Assembly: GCF_000022565.1 (NCBI RefSeq)
Contig: NC_012483.1
Location: forward strand, 620,001 to 684,000
Length of the DNA stretch: 64,000 nt
DNA from: Acidobacterium capsulatum ATCC 51196
GTDB taxonomy: Bacteria > Acidobacteriota > Terriglobia > Terriglobales > Acidobacteriaceae
Direction of reading: 5' to 3'
How positions within the stretch are numbered: position 1 is the first letter of the stretch; the number at the start of each line of letters is the position of its first letter. Under the pieces are notes generated by a model. The model was not told the DNA's origin. It did no database searches and saw only the letters and a program-made list of their open reading frames with translations. Of this stretch, positions 15,701-24,615 are shown in pieces. The position numbers were made by a program, and so were the translations under genes.

Positions 15701-17917
15701 ATGACTGCCATGAAAACCGATACAGCTCTGCGCTTTCTGAGAGATCTTTGGGATGAAAACATTGCTGCCGGGCTCGATGCGCCGGAGCTTTTGCGCTATC
15801 GCTCGAACCTGCTGGGCGCCGATCTGCGCATTACCAACTTTGGCGGCGGCAACACCAGCTCGAAGATTGTGGAGAACGATCCGCTGACAGGCGCGCCGAC
15901 CGAAGTACTGTGGGTGAAAGGCAGCGGCGGCGACCTGGGCAGTATCCGGCGCGCGGGGTTTGCCACGCTTTATCTGGATCGCGTGCGCGCACTGGAGTCG
16001 CAATACAAAGGCGTCGCGGAAGAAGACGCGATTGTGGATCTTTATCCGCTGTGCACATTTGGCAAGAACCCGGTGGCGGCCTCGATTGACACTCCGCTGC
16101 ATGGATTTCTTCCCTTCCCGCATGTGGACCACCTGCATCCGGACTGGGGCATTGCACTGGCCGCGGCAGCCAACGGCAAGGCGAAGATGGAGGAGTTCAA
16201 CACGCAGTTCGGGCACAAGCTGGCGTGGGTGCCGTGGCAGCGGCCTGGCTTTGAGCTGGCAATGATGCTGCGCCGCGCGGTGGAGGAGAATCCGGACTGC
16301 GACGGCATTGTGCTCGGCGGGCATGGCTTGTTTACATGGGGCCAGACGCAGCGCGAGTCGTACGTGAACACGATCACGATCATCGACCAGTTGGGCCAGT
16401 TTGTGCAGGCGCATGAAGAGCGGCGCAAGTCGCCGGCGTTTGGCGGTGCGGCGACCCAGCCCCGCGAGAATCGCCAGACGCTGGCGCTGCAACTGATGCC
16501 ATATGTACGCGGACTGGTCTCGCAGAAGAAGCGGCTGATTGGCAGCTTCACCGATCTGCCCGAAGTGCAGCGGTTTGTAAACAGCAAGGATGCCGCGGCA
16601 CTGGCGCACCTGGGCACGAGCTGCCCGGACCACTTTATCCGGACGAAGATTCGCCCGCTGTTTGTGCCGGTGGACGGCGCGGCTGATGTGGCGGAGCTGA
16701 AAGCGGCTCTTATAACCGCGATGGATACCTATCGCAAGGAGTACGCGGAGTACTACCAGAAGCATGCGCTGGCGGATTCACCGGCCATGCGCGATCCGAA
16801 CCCGACGGTGGTGCTGATTCCGGGCATCGGGATGTTTTCGTTTGGCAAGAACAAGGCGGAGTCGCGCATCACGGGCGAGTTCTATACGAACGCGATTCAC
16901 GTGATGGAAGGCGCGACGGCGCTGGCCGGGACGGGGAGCGTGACGGAGGTTCCGCAGGCGGGTCCGGCCGCGGCGTGCGAAGCCTTCAAGGTGCATGCCA
17001 ATTATGTGGCGCTGCCGGTTTCGGAGGCTTTCCGGATTGAGTACTGGGCGCTGGAGGAAGCGAAGATCCGCCGCCAGCCGCCCGAGAAGGAACTGAGCCG
17101 TCAGATTGCGCTGATTGTGGGCGGAGCGAGCGGGATAGGCCGGGCGACGGCGCTGCTGGCGGCCGAACGCGGCGCGCACCTTGTGATTGCGGACCGCGAC
17201 ATGGGTGGAGCCGAAGCGACGGCCAAGGAGGCGCGGGCCATTGCAGGGCGTGAAGCGGTGGCAATCTCTTCGATTGACATCCGGAATCGCGGGGCGATTC
17301 GCGGAGCGATTGAAGAGACGATTGCACGGTTCGGCGGGCTCGATCTCCTGATCAACACGGCGGCGATTTTTCCGTCGTCGCCTGATGGGGTGATCAGCGA
17401 TGCGATGTGGGGCACGACGCTGGAGCTGAATGTGACCTCAAACTTTCTGCTGGCCGAGGAAGCGGCGAAGATTTTTGCCGAGCAGCAACTGGAGAGCAGC
17501 ATAGTGCTGACCAGCTCAGCGAATGCCGTGGTGCCGAAGCGCGGCAGCGAAGCCTATGACGTGAGCAAGGCCGCACTGAGCCACCTGGTGCGCGAACTGG
17601 CGGTTTCACTGAGCCCGAAGGTTCGCGTGAATGGAATCAATCCGGCGACGGTGGTGAAGGGCTCGACAATGTTTCCGCGCGACCGCGTGATTGCTTCGCT
17701 GACGAAGTACAAGATCGCGTTCGACGCAGCGAGCACGGACGAGGAGCTGCGGACGGAACTCTCGAAGTTCTATGCGCGGCGCACGCTGACGCACCAGCCA
17801 ATTGAGCCGGAGGACTGCGCGCAAGCGATTCTGTTCCTGGCCGGACCGAAGACGCGCTGCACGAGCGGCCACCTGATTCCGGTAGACGGCGGCCTGCCGG
17901 AGGCGTTTCTGCGGTGA
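15701..17917 (+). CDS. rhaD: Bifunctional L-rhamnulose-1-phosphate aldolase/lactaldehyde dehydrogenase
   Basis: About 738 residues from ATG 15701 (GAGGGA 10 bp upstream); an earlier in-frame ATG at 15683 lacks a ribosome-binding site. The N-terminal class II aldolase half (about 1-430) has NFGGGNTSSKI, the zinc-ligand histidines of HGFLPFPHVDHLHPD, and GGHGLFTWG. The C-terminal short-chain dehydrogenase half (about 465-735) has the GGASGIGRA nucleotide-binding loop, a Ser of the SSANAVV segment and the catalytic YDVSK. It cleaves rhamnulose-1-phosphate to DHAP and L-lactaldehyde and then acts on the lactaldehyde. The stop overlaps the rhaB start (GTGA), giving a coupled rhaD-rhaB unit. Confidence 0.93.
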   Translation: MTAMKTDTALRFLRDLWDENIAAGLDAPELLRYRSNLLGADLRITNFGGGNTSSKIVENDPLTGAPTEVLWVKGSGGDLGSIRRAGFATLYLDRVRALESQYKGVAEEDAIVDLYPLCTFGKNPVAASIDTPLHGFLPFPHVDHLHPDWGIALAAAANGKAKMEEFNTQFGHKLAWVPWQRPGFELAMMLRRAVEENPDCDGIVLGGHGLFTWGQTQRESYVNTITIIDQLGQFVQAHEERRKSPAFGGAATQPRENRQTLALQLMPYVRGLVSQKKRLIGSFTDLPEVQRFVNSKDAAALAHLGTSCPDHFIRTKIRPLFVPVDGAADVAELKAALITAMDTYRKEYAEYYQKHALADSPAMRDPNPTVVLIPGIGMFSFGKNKAESRITGEFYTNAIHVMEGATALAGTGSVTEVPQAGPAAACEAFKVHANYVALPVSEAFRIEYWALEEAKIRRQPPEKELSRQIALIVGGASGIGRATALLAAERGAHLVIADRDMGGAEATAKEARAIAGREAVAISSIDIRNRGAIRGAIEETIARFGGLDLLINTAAIFPSSPDGVISDAMWGTTLELNVTSNFLLAEEAAKIFAEQQLESSIVLTSSANAVVPKRGSEAYDVSKAALSHLVRELAVSLSPKVRVNGINPATVVKGSTMFPRDRVIASLTKYKIAFDAASTDEELRTELSKFYARRTLTHQPIEPEDCAQAILFLAGPKTRCTSGHLIPVDGGLPEAFLR

Positions 17918-19341
17918 GTTCGCGACCTGCACTGGTAGCCATCGATCTAGGTGCGGAGAGCTGCCGGGTCTCCCTGCTGCAATGGCAGGGAGACTCACCG
18001 GCGATCCGGATGGTGCATCGTTTTGCGAATGGCCCGATTACGGAAGGCCAGAGTGTTCGGTGGGATCTGGACCGCATCTGCCGGGAACTGGACCACGGAC
18101 TGCGGCAGTGCGCGGAGCTCGCCTCGGAAGGCATCGCGTCGATCGGCGTGACGGGCTGGGCGGTGGATTATGTGCGGCTCGATCCGCAGGGCCAGCCATT
18201 TGCGCAGCCTTACTGCTATCGCGATGCGCGCACGCAGGATGCGATGGCCGAGGTGCATGCACGCATCGGGGCCGAGCGGCTGTACTCGATTGCCGGGGTG
18301 CAGATTCAACCGATCAACACGGTGTATCAACTCTATGCCGACAAGCTGAGCGGCATTCCTTCGAGCATGCCGTGGGTGAACCTGCCCGAATATATATTGC
18401 ACTGGCTGGGCGCGCCTCGGGTGGGCGAGTACACCAACGCTTCGCACACGGCGCTGGTGGATACGACGACGGAGCAATGGTCCAGTGAAGTATTTGCGGC
18501 GCTTGGACTGGATCGAGCAGCCGCGCCTGAGATCGTATCGCCGGGCACGGTGCTGGGACCAGTAAAGAATCATCTGCGCGCTCTGCCCGCGTTTGCGCAG
18601 ACACAACTGATTGCGCCCGCGTGCCACGACACCGCCTCGGCGATTGCCGCCATCGCGACGCAGGACAACACGTGGGCCTACATCAGCTCCGGCACATGGT
18701 CACTGGTGGGCACACTGCTGCCCTCTTCACACAAGACACCGGATGCCTGTCACCTGGGATTCACGAATCTTGGAGCGGCGACGGGAGATATCCTGTTTCA
18801 TCGCGGGATTCCGGGCATGTGGCTGCTGCGGCAATGCATGAATGTATGGGAAGAAACCACGCCCTGCTCTGTAGAGAGCATGATTGAGGAAGCGCAGAAG
18901 CTGCCCCAGCCCGGGTATGCGCTGCACCTGGATGATGAAAGCTTTCTGCTGCCCGGCCATATGCCGGAACGCATCAACGCGCAACTAAGAGCCCGCGGAA
19001 TCGCTCCGCTGCCACCGGGCTGCGACGCCGCGCCCCGGTATGCCAACCTGATCTTTCACAGCCTGGCGGATCGCTACGCCGCGCTGCTGCGCAGCCTGCA
19101 CACGATGACGGGCAAATCCTTGGACTGCATCTGCGTGGTAGGCGGCGGCAGCCGAAACGAGTTTCTGAACGCACTGACCTCTCAAGCAGCGCGGGTACCG
19201 GTGCAGCGCTGCTCGGCCGAGAGTTCAACGCTGGGGAATTTTGCCGTTCAGTGGGCGCGGCTGGAACACGCGAGCCAGCCCATCGATGCTGCGCTGCTAA
19301 CGCCTTATGCGCGGCAACTGACGGCCGTAGTACCGCAGTAA
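17914..19341 (+). CDS. rhaB: L-rhamnulokinase
   Basis: 475 residues from a GTG start overlapping the rhaD stop. This is an FGGY-kinase fold of the rhamnulokinase subgroup: phosphate-1 loop AIDLGAESCRVSLL (about 9-22), SIGVTGWAVDYVRLD, CYRDARTQDAM, and the C-terminal adenosine loop CVVGGGSRNEFLNALTSQAA. It phosphorylates L-rhamnulose with ATP. With RhaT, RhaI and RhaD it completes the catabolic route to central metabolism. A terminator hairpin follows within 25 bp. Confidence 0.95.
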   Translation: MSSRPALVAIDLGAESCRVSLLQWQGDSPAIRMVHRFANGPITEGQSVRWDLDRICRELDHGLRQCAELASEGIASIGVTGWAVDYVRLDPQGQPFAQPYCYRDARTQDAMAEVHARIGAERLYSIAGVQIQPINTVYQLYADKLSGIPSSMPWVNLPEYILHWLGAPRVGEYTNASHTALVDTTTEQWSSEVFAALGLDRAAAPEIVSPGTVLGPVKNHLRALPAFAQTQLIAPACHDTASAIAAIATQDNTWAYISSGTWSLVGTLLPSSHKTPDACHLGFTNLGAATGDILFHRGIPGMWLLRQCMNVWEETTPCSVESMIEEAQKLPQPGYALHLDDESFLLPGHMPERINAQLRARGIAPLPPGCDAAPRYANLIFHSLADRYAALLRSLHTMTGKSLDCICVVGGGSRNEFLNALTSQAARVPVQRCSAESSTLGNFAVQWARLEHASQPIDAALLTPYARQLTAVVPQ

Positions 19342-19365
19342 GCACGTGTCTCATGGCATGAAAGA

Positions 19366-19396
19366 GCGCCGCGGAGAGAACTCCGCGGCGCATTTT
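19366..19396. terminator. Bidirectional terminator between rhaB and the convergent esterase
   Basis: An 11-bp perfect stem (GCGCCGCGGAG with CTCCGCGGCGC), AGAA loop and ATTTTT on the plus side. It lies in the 83-bp gap between two convergent stop codons. Confidence 0.85.
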
Positions 19397-19424
19397 TGTT
19401 TGCGCGTATTGGTTGCGGGCGTGC

Positions 19425-20288
19425 TCAGCGATAGCCGGGCGCTGTGACTGGAATGGATTTTCCTTTGGCACTGAGATAGCGCTGGAAGGGATGGTGCGGC
19501 AAGCCTTTGAGTCCGGCGACGACGCAGCGCGCAACCACTCCGGCTCCCTGGCGGTCGGTGTGGGTGTGGTCGAGAGGGAAGAAAGTTGCGACCTTCTGCT
19601 GCCCCAGCTTTGCGTAGTCCTCCGAGACGATGCGGCTGATATCGACGAAGAGAACGTGCTGCTGCTCCGCGACCTCATGCGCCCACTGGCGATAGTGGCC
19701 GAGACCCTCTTCAGGCTTGCCTTTGGTCCAGATATTGCGCGGCGTGACCGAGAGGATAATGGGGATAGCGCCTTTTGCGCGCGTATCGGTTACATATTTG
19801 CGGAGATACCAGCCGAAGGTGTGCACGATTTCAACGCTTCCATCGGGGTGGCGGACGGTCTGCGTCTCGTTGCCTGTGCCGTGGAGAGAGCCGCGATCCT
19901 TGCCGGTACCGACACCACCCGGATCATTGTGGCCGAACTGGACGAGCACGAAATCTCCGGGCTTGACCTGCCGGAGGACGTGCGCCCACTTGCCCTCGCG
20001 CATGAAGGTGCGGCTGCTGCGTCCGGCAGAAGCGGCATTGACGACGCGAATTTTTGAGGGATCGAAGTAGGCTGCGAAGGGAGTTCCCCAGCCGACGCGC
20101 TTTTTTGCACCATACTTTTGTTCGTTGCCGGTGATGTGTGCGGTGGAGTCGCCGACGATGAAGAGTGTAGGAATGGAAGGCTGAGAGGCTTGCGCACGGG
20201 CGACTGACACACCGGCGAGTCCCAGAATGAGTGCAGCCACCATCGATGCGTAGAGAGAGGTTCGTGAGAGGAACGGGCGACTAAGCAT
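19425..20288 (-). CDS. Secreted rhamnogalacturonan acetylesterase-like SGNH hydrolase, second copy
   Basis: About 287 residues from the ATG at 20288, which has GGAGA upstream and gives a signal peptide ending SVARAQA; a longer frame to 20375 lacks a ribosome-binding site. SGNH motifs are GDSTAH (nucleophile Ser), the Gly block NAASAGRSSRTF, FGHND with catalytic context, and DHTHTD for the Asp/His pair. It is closer to the minimal CE12 rhamnogalacturonan acetylesterases than the two-domain paralogue at 2174-3475, and both probably deacetylate pectin. The receptor gene at 20458-24171 lies 170 bp upstream on the same strand, so co-transcription is possible. Confidence 0.9.
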   Translation of the reverse strand: MLSRPFLSRTSLYASMVAALILGLAGVSVARAQASQPSIPTLFIVGDSTAHITGNEQKYGAKKRVGWGTPFAAYFDPSKIRVVNAASAGRSSRTFMREGKWAHVLRQVKPGDFVLVQFGHNDPGGVGTGKDRGSLHGTGNETQTVRHPDGSVEIVHTFGWYLRKYVTDTRAKGAIPIILSVTPRNIWTKGKPEEGLGHYRQWAHEVAEQQHVLFVDISRIVSEDYAKLGQQKVATFFPLDHTHTDRQGAGVVARCVVAGLKGLPHHPFQRYLSAKGKSIPVTAPGYR

Positions 20289-20457
20289 GGTATCTCCGGG
20301 CGTGTGAAAAAAAGGAGCGCCGCCGTGCGCGCTGGCGGCACCCCGGAAGTGGAAGAGCACGATGCAGATCCACAATTGTGCTCTGCATCGGGACTCTTCG
20401 CCGTTGTCCCTGTACCTCGAGGCTGGAGAGCACAGGAAAATGAATGGTCAGGCCCGT

Positions 20458-23400
20458 CTAGAAGTTCAGCCGGCCGGAGAATTGCCAGTCGCGCGAGGTG
20501 TTGGTCTGGCGGCTGACGGTTCCAAAATTGCTGCTGGAGACGTTGGTATTGATGCCGCCAAATGTCACCGTGTTGGTTACATTGAAGGCTTCAGCATCAA
20601 AAACGAAATTGACATGATTGGTAATGGGAAAGGTGCGGCGGACACCGGCATCGATATCGTATCCGCCGGGGCCGAAGAGGTTGTAGGGCGCGGTTCTGGA
20701 GACATCGCCAATGTGGTTGATGCCAGGGGCCTTGTTGAATGCGGCGGCATTGATGAAAGAGATGGAGCCGGCGTTGGAGTGCGTGATGCCGTGTCCCCAG
20801 CCGCCGTTGATGCGAGCACTGCCGCTGAAGGCGGGGTTGTAGTCGGGATAGCAGGTGGCTTGCCCCACAGCGGTGCAGTTGCTTGAGGTGATCTCAAGCG
20901 GCGTGCCGGAGCCGTAGCTGGCGATCCAGGAGAGAGCCCAGTTCCCCGCAAGCCAGCGGACGGCCCGGCTGCTGTTGCCGATTTTTCCTTGACCGAAGGG
21001 CAGATTGTAAGTGCCAAAGAAGTGGAAGATCTGCGGCTGCTCTCCGGCGCCAAGTGAACGGTCAATTCGATCCTGCTTCCAAGCGACGCCGGTGGCGATA
21101 GCGCTGGCAGGAATCGCATAGCCGGAGCGGAAGTTGCCGGCGTTATCGATCTCTTTGCTCCAGGTGTAGTTGAGCGTGTAGGTGAGGCCATGCCAGGCGC
21201 GCTGTGACAGCGTGAGCTGCAGCGAGTTGTAGTTGGCATTGGAGATGTTGCCCCAGGTATCCGTGATGCCGCCGTACTGCGGGAAGGGCTGGAGCATGGA
21301 TTCAATGGTGGCGTGGGGTCCGCCAAAGTTGGCATAAGGCAGATGAATGCCGGGGAGGATGGCTTGCGCCTCCTGCAGATAGGTTTTGCCGGTCTTGGGG
21401 TCGTTGGCCAGTGCGACCTCGTTGAGCAGGCCGCCGAGGACCAGGTATTTGGGATCGAGTTGATTGGTGTAATAGCCGCGCCCCTTGAGGCTGCTGGTAA
21501 GGAAGTGCGATTGACTGGCCGAATAATTGATCGAGAGCGTGAGGGAGTTGGTAATAGCACGCTGGACGCCGATGTTCCAGTTCTCAGAGTATGGCGCCCG
21601 GCCTCCGACGATGGGGTCCGCATAGGAGACGCCGCCCGGTGTGGGCGAGTTTCCGTTGGCATCGAGATAGTTGCCGGACTGAACGGTGGGGCTGAAGTCC
21701 TGCGAGAGCGTGTAGGCCGGAATCGCGGTGTTGCCGAGATTGGAGTTGAGATAGAAGGCGGGGATGCCGCCCTGCCCTGTCGAGGCAAAGGTCGTGGAAG
21801 CTACGTAGCCAACTTGTCCGGTGCCGTTGTTGGCGCCGAGACGGCCGCCGACGCCGCCACCGTGGGAGTAGTTGATGCCGAATCCGCCGCGAACGACCGT
21901 TTTGTTGTTGACCGCGTAGGCGAAGCCGAGGCGAGGCGCTGCGTTGCCGTAGTAATAGTGGACAGGCGTTTTGCAATTGCAGCTATCAGGTCCGTTGCCT
22001 GCGAACTCAATGATGCCGGGCGAGTCGGTGGCCGGGTTGATGAGGTTGGGGTTCATGAAGGACCAGCGGTTCTGCACTTCGTGATACGGAGGATAGAAGT
22101 CCCAGCGGAGGCCGAGGTTGACGGTGAGTTTGGGCGTGAGACGGATGTCATCCTCAGCGTAGGGAGAGAAAGACTTGTAGCGCGCGCCGAGAGTGGAGAA
22201 GGGCTGCACGGTGATGCCGGTGGCGTTGACGGCGCCGATCAGGAAGCTGGCGAAGGGCGAGCCGGAATCCGCATTGTCGATTTGCCCGGCCTTGGAGCCG
22301 GAGGCGTAGTAACCGGAGGTGGAGACGTTGCTCTCGGACAGATTGAGCGGCTGGCTCTGCGTGTCAAAGTTGGACTCGTTCTCATTGAGCCACTGGAAGT
22401 CCGCTCCAAAAGTGAAGTTATTTTTCCCGCGTTGCCACTGCAGGTTGTCCATGAGGGTGTAGGTATTGACATGCTGGGTGTAGCCAGCGTGCGAGTACCA
22501 CTCGCTGGGCGCGTCGACGCCGCCGCCGAAGGAGACATTGGGAAAGGTATCCGACGCCTGGCCGGCCGGCAGGTTTCCGATGCCGACTCCGGAAGCGGCC
22601 TCGTATTTGGAGATCCCGAGCGTCGGATTAGAAGCGGGTCCCCACTGGCGGACATAGCCGTACTTGAGCTGATTGACCATGTGCGGCGTGATGACGTAGC
22701 TATCTTCGAGGATGCCAGTGGCCGTGATCTCCTTGACATAAATACCGTTGGAGTAAGGCAGCGGAAGCACGGCGTCCGCGCCGAGATCCAAGCCGATGAA
22801 GTCACGCACGCCAGCGTTGGAGATGATGGAGATTTTCTGCCGCGGCGAGACCTGGTAGTCGAGGCGGCCTGTGAACTCCCAGTTGTTGTCGCCTGTAGGG
22901 ACGTGCGCAAAGTAGTTGCTCGAGAGATTGCTGTTGCTGGGGTCGGGCAGGAACTGCTCCATGTATTTGGAGATATTGGATATCTCATTTGCGGGAATGA
23001 CGTTGGGCGTCATAACGCCATTCTTCATCCCCTGGAACTGATAGGCGCAGGGCACGCCACCATTGGCGGCGGTGCAGGCGGCGCGGGTGGTGGGGTCATA
23101 GATGGGCTGCGGGTAATCACTGAAGTCGCCCTGTCGCTCGGCCAGAGTGGGCACCGTGAGCAGGCCGGGATTCTCAAACTTGGAGAAGTGGAACTTGTCA
23201 TAGGAGACAAAGAAGAACATCTTGTTATGCCGGATGGGGCCGCCGAGGGAAACATCAAACTCATTCTGATGCTCGGCAGGCTTGGGAGCCAGTACCTTGG
23301 CGCCGGTGGGGGTGGTCTCCGTCGCTCCCTTGGCGAAGAAGTTCCAGGAATCGAAGGCGGTATTGCGAATGTAGTCGACGACGGAGCCGTGGAATTTGTT

Positions 23401-24171
23401 GGTGCCGGACTTGATGACGTAGTTCTGCACGCCAAGACCCTGGAACTCAACCGGCGAACTGCTAGTGATCACCTGAAACTGGTTGACGGCATCGACGGAG
23501 ACAGCCAGCGACACGGTGCGGTTGTCGCCCTGCTGCGAGATGGTGGTAAGGGGAATGCCGTCCACATACATCTCATCGAGATAGCCATTGTTGGAGCCTT
23601 CTCCATTGAAGGTTCCGGAGCGGCCGCCGCCTTGCACGCCAGGCATGAGATACACGAATGCTGTTGGGTCTCGCTGCTGTCCGTTCATGGAGAGCGGCAA
23701 GGAGGCGTATTGCTTGTTCTCCATGGTTTCGCCGAGGGTGCCGTCAGTGGTGTCGAGCGCGGGCGGAGCAGCGGAGACTGTGATCTGCTGAGCCTGCGTG
23801 CCCACTTTGAGATGCAGATCGAGGCCGGTGGCGCGGGTGGCGTCTACGGTGACATGCTCCTGCAACAGGATGGCGAAGCCTTTGGCGACCACCTTGACGG
23901 TGTATTCGCCGGGAGGGAGCGGCGAGATGGCGTAGTCGCCAGTGCGCGTGGCCTGCCGGGTCTGCTGGACGCCGGTGGCCTCATCGATGGCCGTGACGGT
24001 GGCCAGTGGTACGACCGCCCCGGTCTGATCGACCACCCGTCCCTGGATGGCTCCCTCACCACCGAGCTGCGCGACCAGAGCGTTAGGGTACAGAAGTGTA
24101 AACGAGAAGGCGATGAGCAGACACAGAGTCCATGGCCCGAGCCTTTTTCTTCTTTGGAAACAATTCATCAT
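20458..24171 (-). CDS. TonB-dependent receptor, Oar-like, complete
   Basis: 1237 residues. A signal peptide is followed by a carboxypeptidase-regulatory-like domain (about 38-122, IQGRVVDQTGAVVPLATVT), a TonB-box-like QQITVSA (128-134), the plug, then a large beta-barrel ending in the outer-membrane signature WQFSGRLNF with terminal Phe. The plug/hinge motif QNYVIKSGTNKFHGS is typical of acidobacterial receptors. With no SusD partner nearby, it probably captures and imports oligosaccharides directly. Genes on both sides are for pectin and rhamnose, so RG-I fragments are the likely cargo (inferred). GGAGG precedes the ATG pair at 24171/24168. Confidence 0.93.
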   Translation of the reverse strand: MMNCFQRRKRLGPWTLCLLIAFSFTLLYPNALVAQLGGEGAIQGRVVDQTGAVVPLATVTAIDEATGVQQTRQATRTGDYAISPLPPGEYTVKVVAKGFAILLQEHVTVDATRATGLDLHLKVGTQAQQITVSAAPPALDTTDGTLGETMENKQYASLPLSMNGQQRDPTAFVYLMPGVQGGGRSGTFNGEGSNNGYLDEMYVDGIPLTTISQQGDNRTVSLAVSVDAVNQFQVITSSSPVEFQGLGVQNYVIKSGTNKFHGSVVDYIRNTAFDSWNFFAKGATETTPTGAKVLAPKPAEHQNEFDVSLGGPIRHNKMFFFVSYDKFHFSKFENPGLLTVPTLAERQGDFSDYPQPIYDPTTRAACTAANGGVPCAYQFQGMKNGVMTPNVIPANEISNISKYMEQFLPDPSNSNLSSNYFAHVPTGDNNWEFTGRLDYQVSPRQKISIISNAGVRDFIGLDLGADAVLPLPYSNGIYVKEITATGILEDSYVITPHMVNQLKYGYVRQWGPASNPTLGISKYEAASGVGIGNLPAGQASDTFPNVSFGGGVDAPSEWYSHAGYTQHVNTYTLMDNLQWQRGKNNFTFGADFQWLNENESNFDTQSQPLNLSESNVSTSGYYASGSKAGQIDNADSGSPFASFLIGAVNATGITVQPFSTLGARYKSFSPYAEDDIRLTPKLTVNLGLRWDFYPPYHEVQNRWSFMNPNLINPATDSPGIIEFAGNGPDSCNCKTPVHYYYGNAAPRLGFAYAVNNKTVVRGGFGINYSHGGGVGGRLGANNGTGQVGYVASTTFASTGQGGIPAFYLNSNLGNTAIPAYTLSQDFSPTVQSGNYLDANGNSPTPGGVSYADPIVGGRAPYSENWNIGVQRAITNSLTLSINYSASQSHFLTSSLKGRGYYTNQLDPKYLVLGGLLNEVALANDPKTGKTYLQEAQAILPGIHLPYANFGGPHATIESMLQPFPQYGGITDTWGNISNANYNSLQLTLSQRAWHGLTYTLNYTWSKEIDNAGNFRSGYAIPASAIATGVAWKQDRIDRSLGAGEQPQIFHFFGTYNLPFGQGKIGNSSRAVRWLAGNWALSWIASYGSGTPLEITSSNCTAVGQATCYPDYNPAFSGSARINGGWGHGITHSNAGSISFINAAAFNKAPGINHIGDVSRTAPYNLFGPGGYDIDAGVRRTFPITNHVNFVFDAEAFNVTNTVTFGGINTNVSSSNFGTVSRQTNTSRDWQFSGRLNF

Positions 24172-24274
24172 AAGAGCCTCCTAATGGGCGTGGAGCAAGC
24201 TGGCAACTTTCATTCGCGGCTGCAGTGAGCGCGGAAAGCCGCGGCTGGACGCCACAATTCCTGCAGCGCCAAAG

Positions 24275-24319
24275 AAGTAAAGGCCGGGAGATGCGATTGT
24301 CAATAGGTATTTTCTTCCT
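24275..24319 (-). promoter_or_regulatory. Candidate promoter and TTGTCAATAGG motif of the receptor gene
   Basis: On the minus strand TTGACA (24298-24303), a 17-bp spacer and TTACTT (24275-24280) form a plausible promoter about 100 bp upstream of the receptor. The plus-strand reading TTGTCAATAGGTATTTT (24297 onward) closely matches the GH105/GH35 intergenic site at 4794, sharing TGTCAATAG and ATTTT. Confidence 0.45.
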
Positions 24320-24615
24320 ACTGAGAAAAGAACCCAAAAGAGCGGCGGGAGACGAGGCAGCCGCGACGTGATTTCCGGGGTGAGGAAGGCATGATGGGGA
24401 CGGAAGAAAGCACAGGAAGCCGCGATACTTGAGGGAGAAAGGACAGAGGTAGCACGGAGGCGAGTGGTTAGACCATCAGGCGGAATGGATGCTAGTATTC
24501 TCCAGTGAAATTATTCCATTAGCGGTTTCCATCTGCGTGGGCCGAGTTGAGCCTGCCGCAAATGGAAAGATGCGCCGATGGAAAAGCACGGAGCAGATTG
24601 CGGAGGAATCACCAG
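24320..24615. other. Intergenic region upstream of the GH67-like gene
   Basis: No gene is seen. Near 24505-24530 the minus-strand reading CTAATGGAATAATTTCAC resembles the rhaD upstream motif, with several mismatches. Otherwise nothing is recognised. Confidence 0.4.

Noticed and set aside
21313-24228. 971-codon plus-strand open frame
   Set aside because: It lies antisense to the complete TonB-dependent receptor. It is rich in Val, Gly, Glu and Asp as expected from reverse reading of a GC-rich gene, and has no domain or signal.
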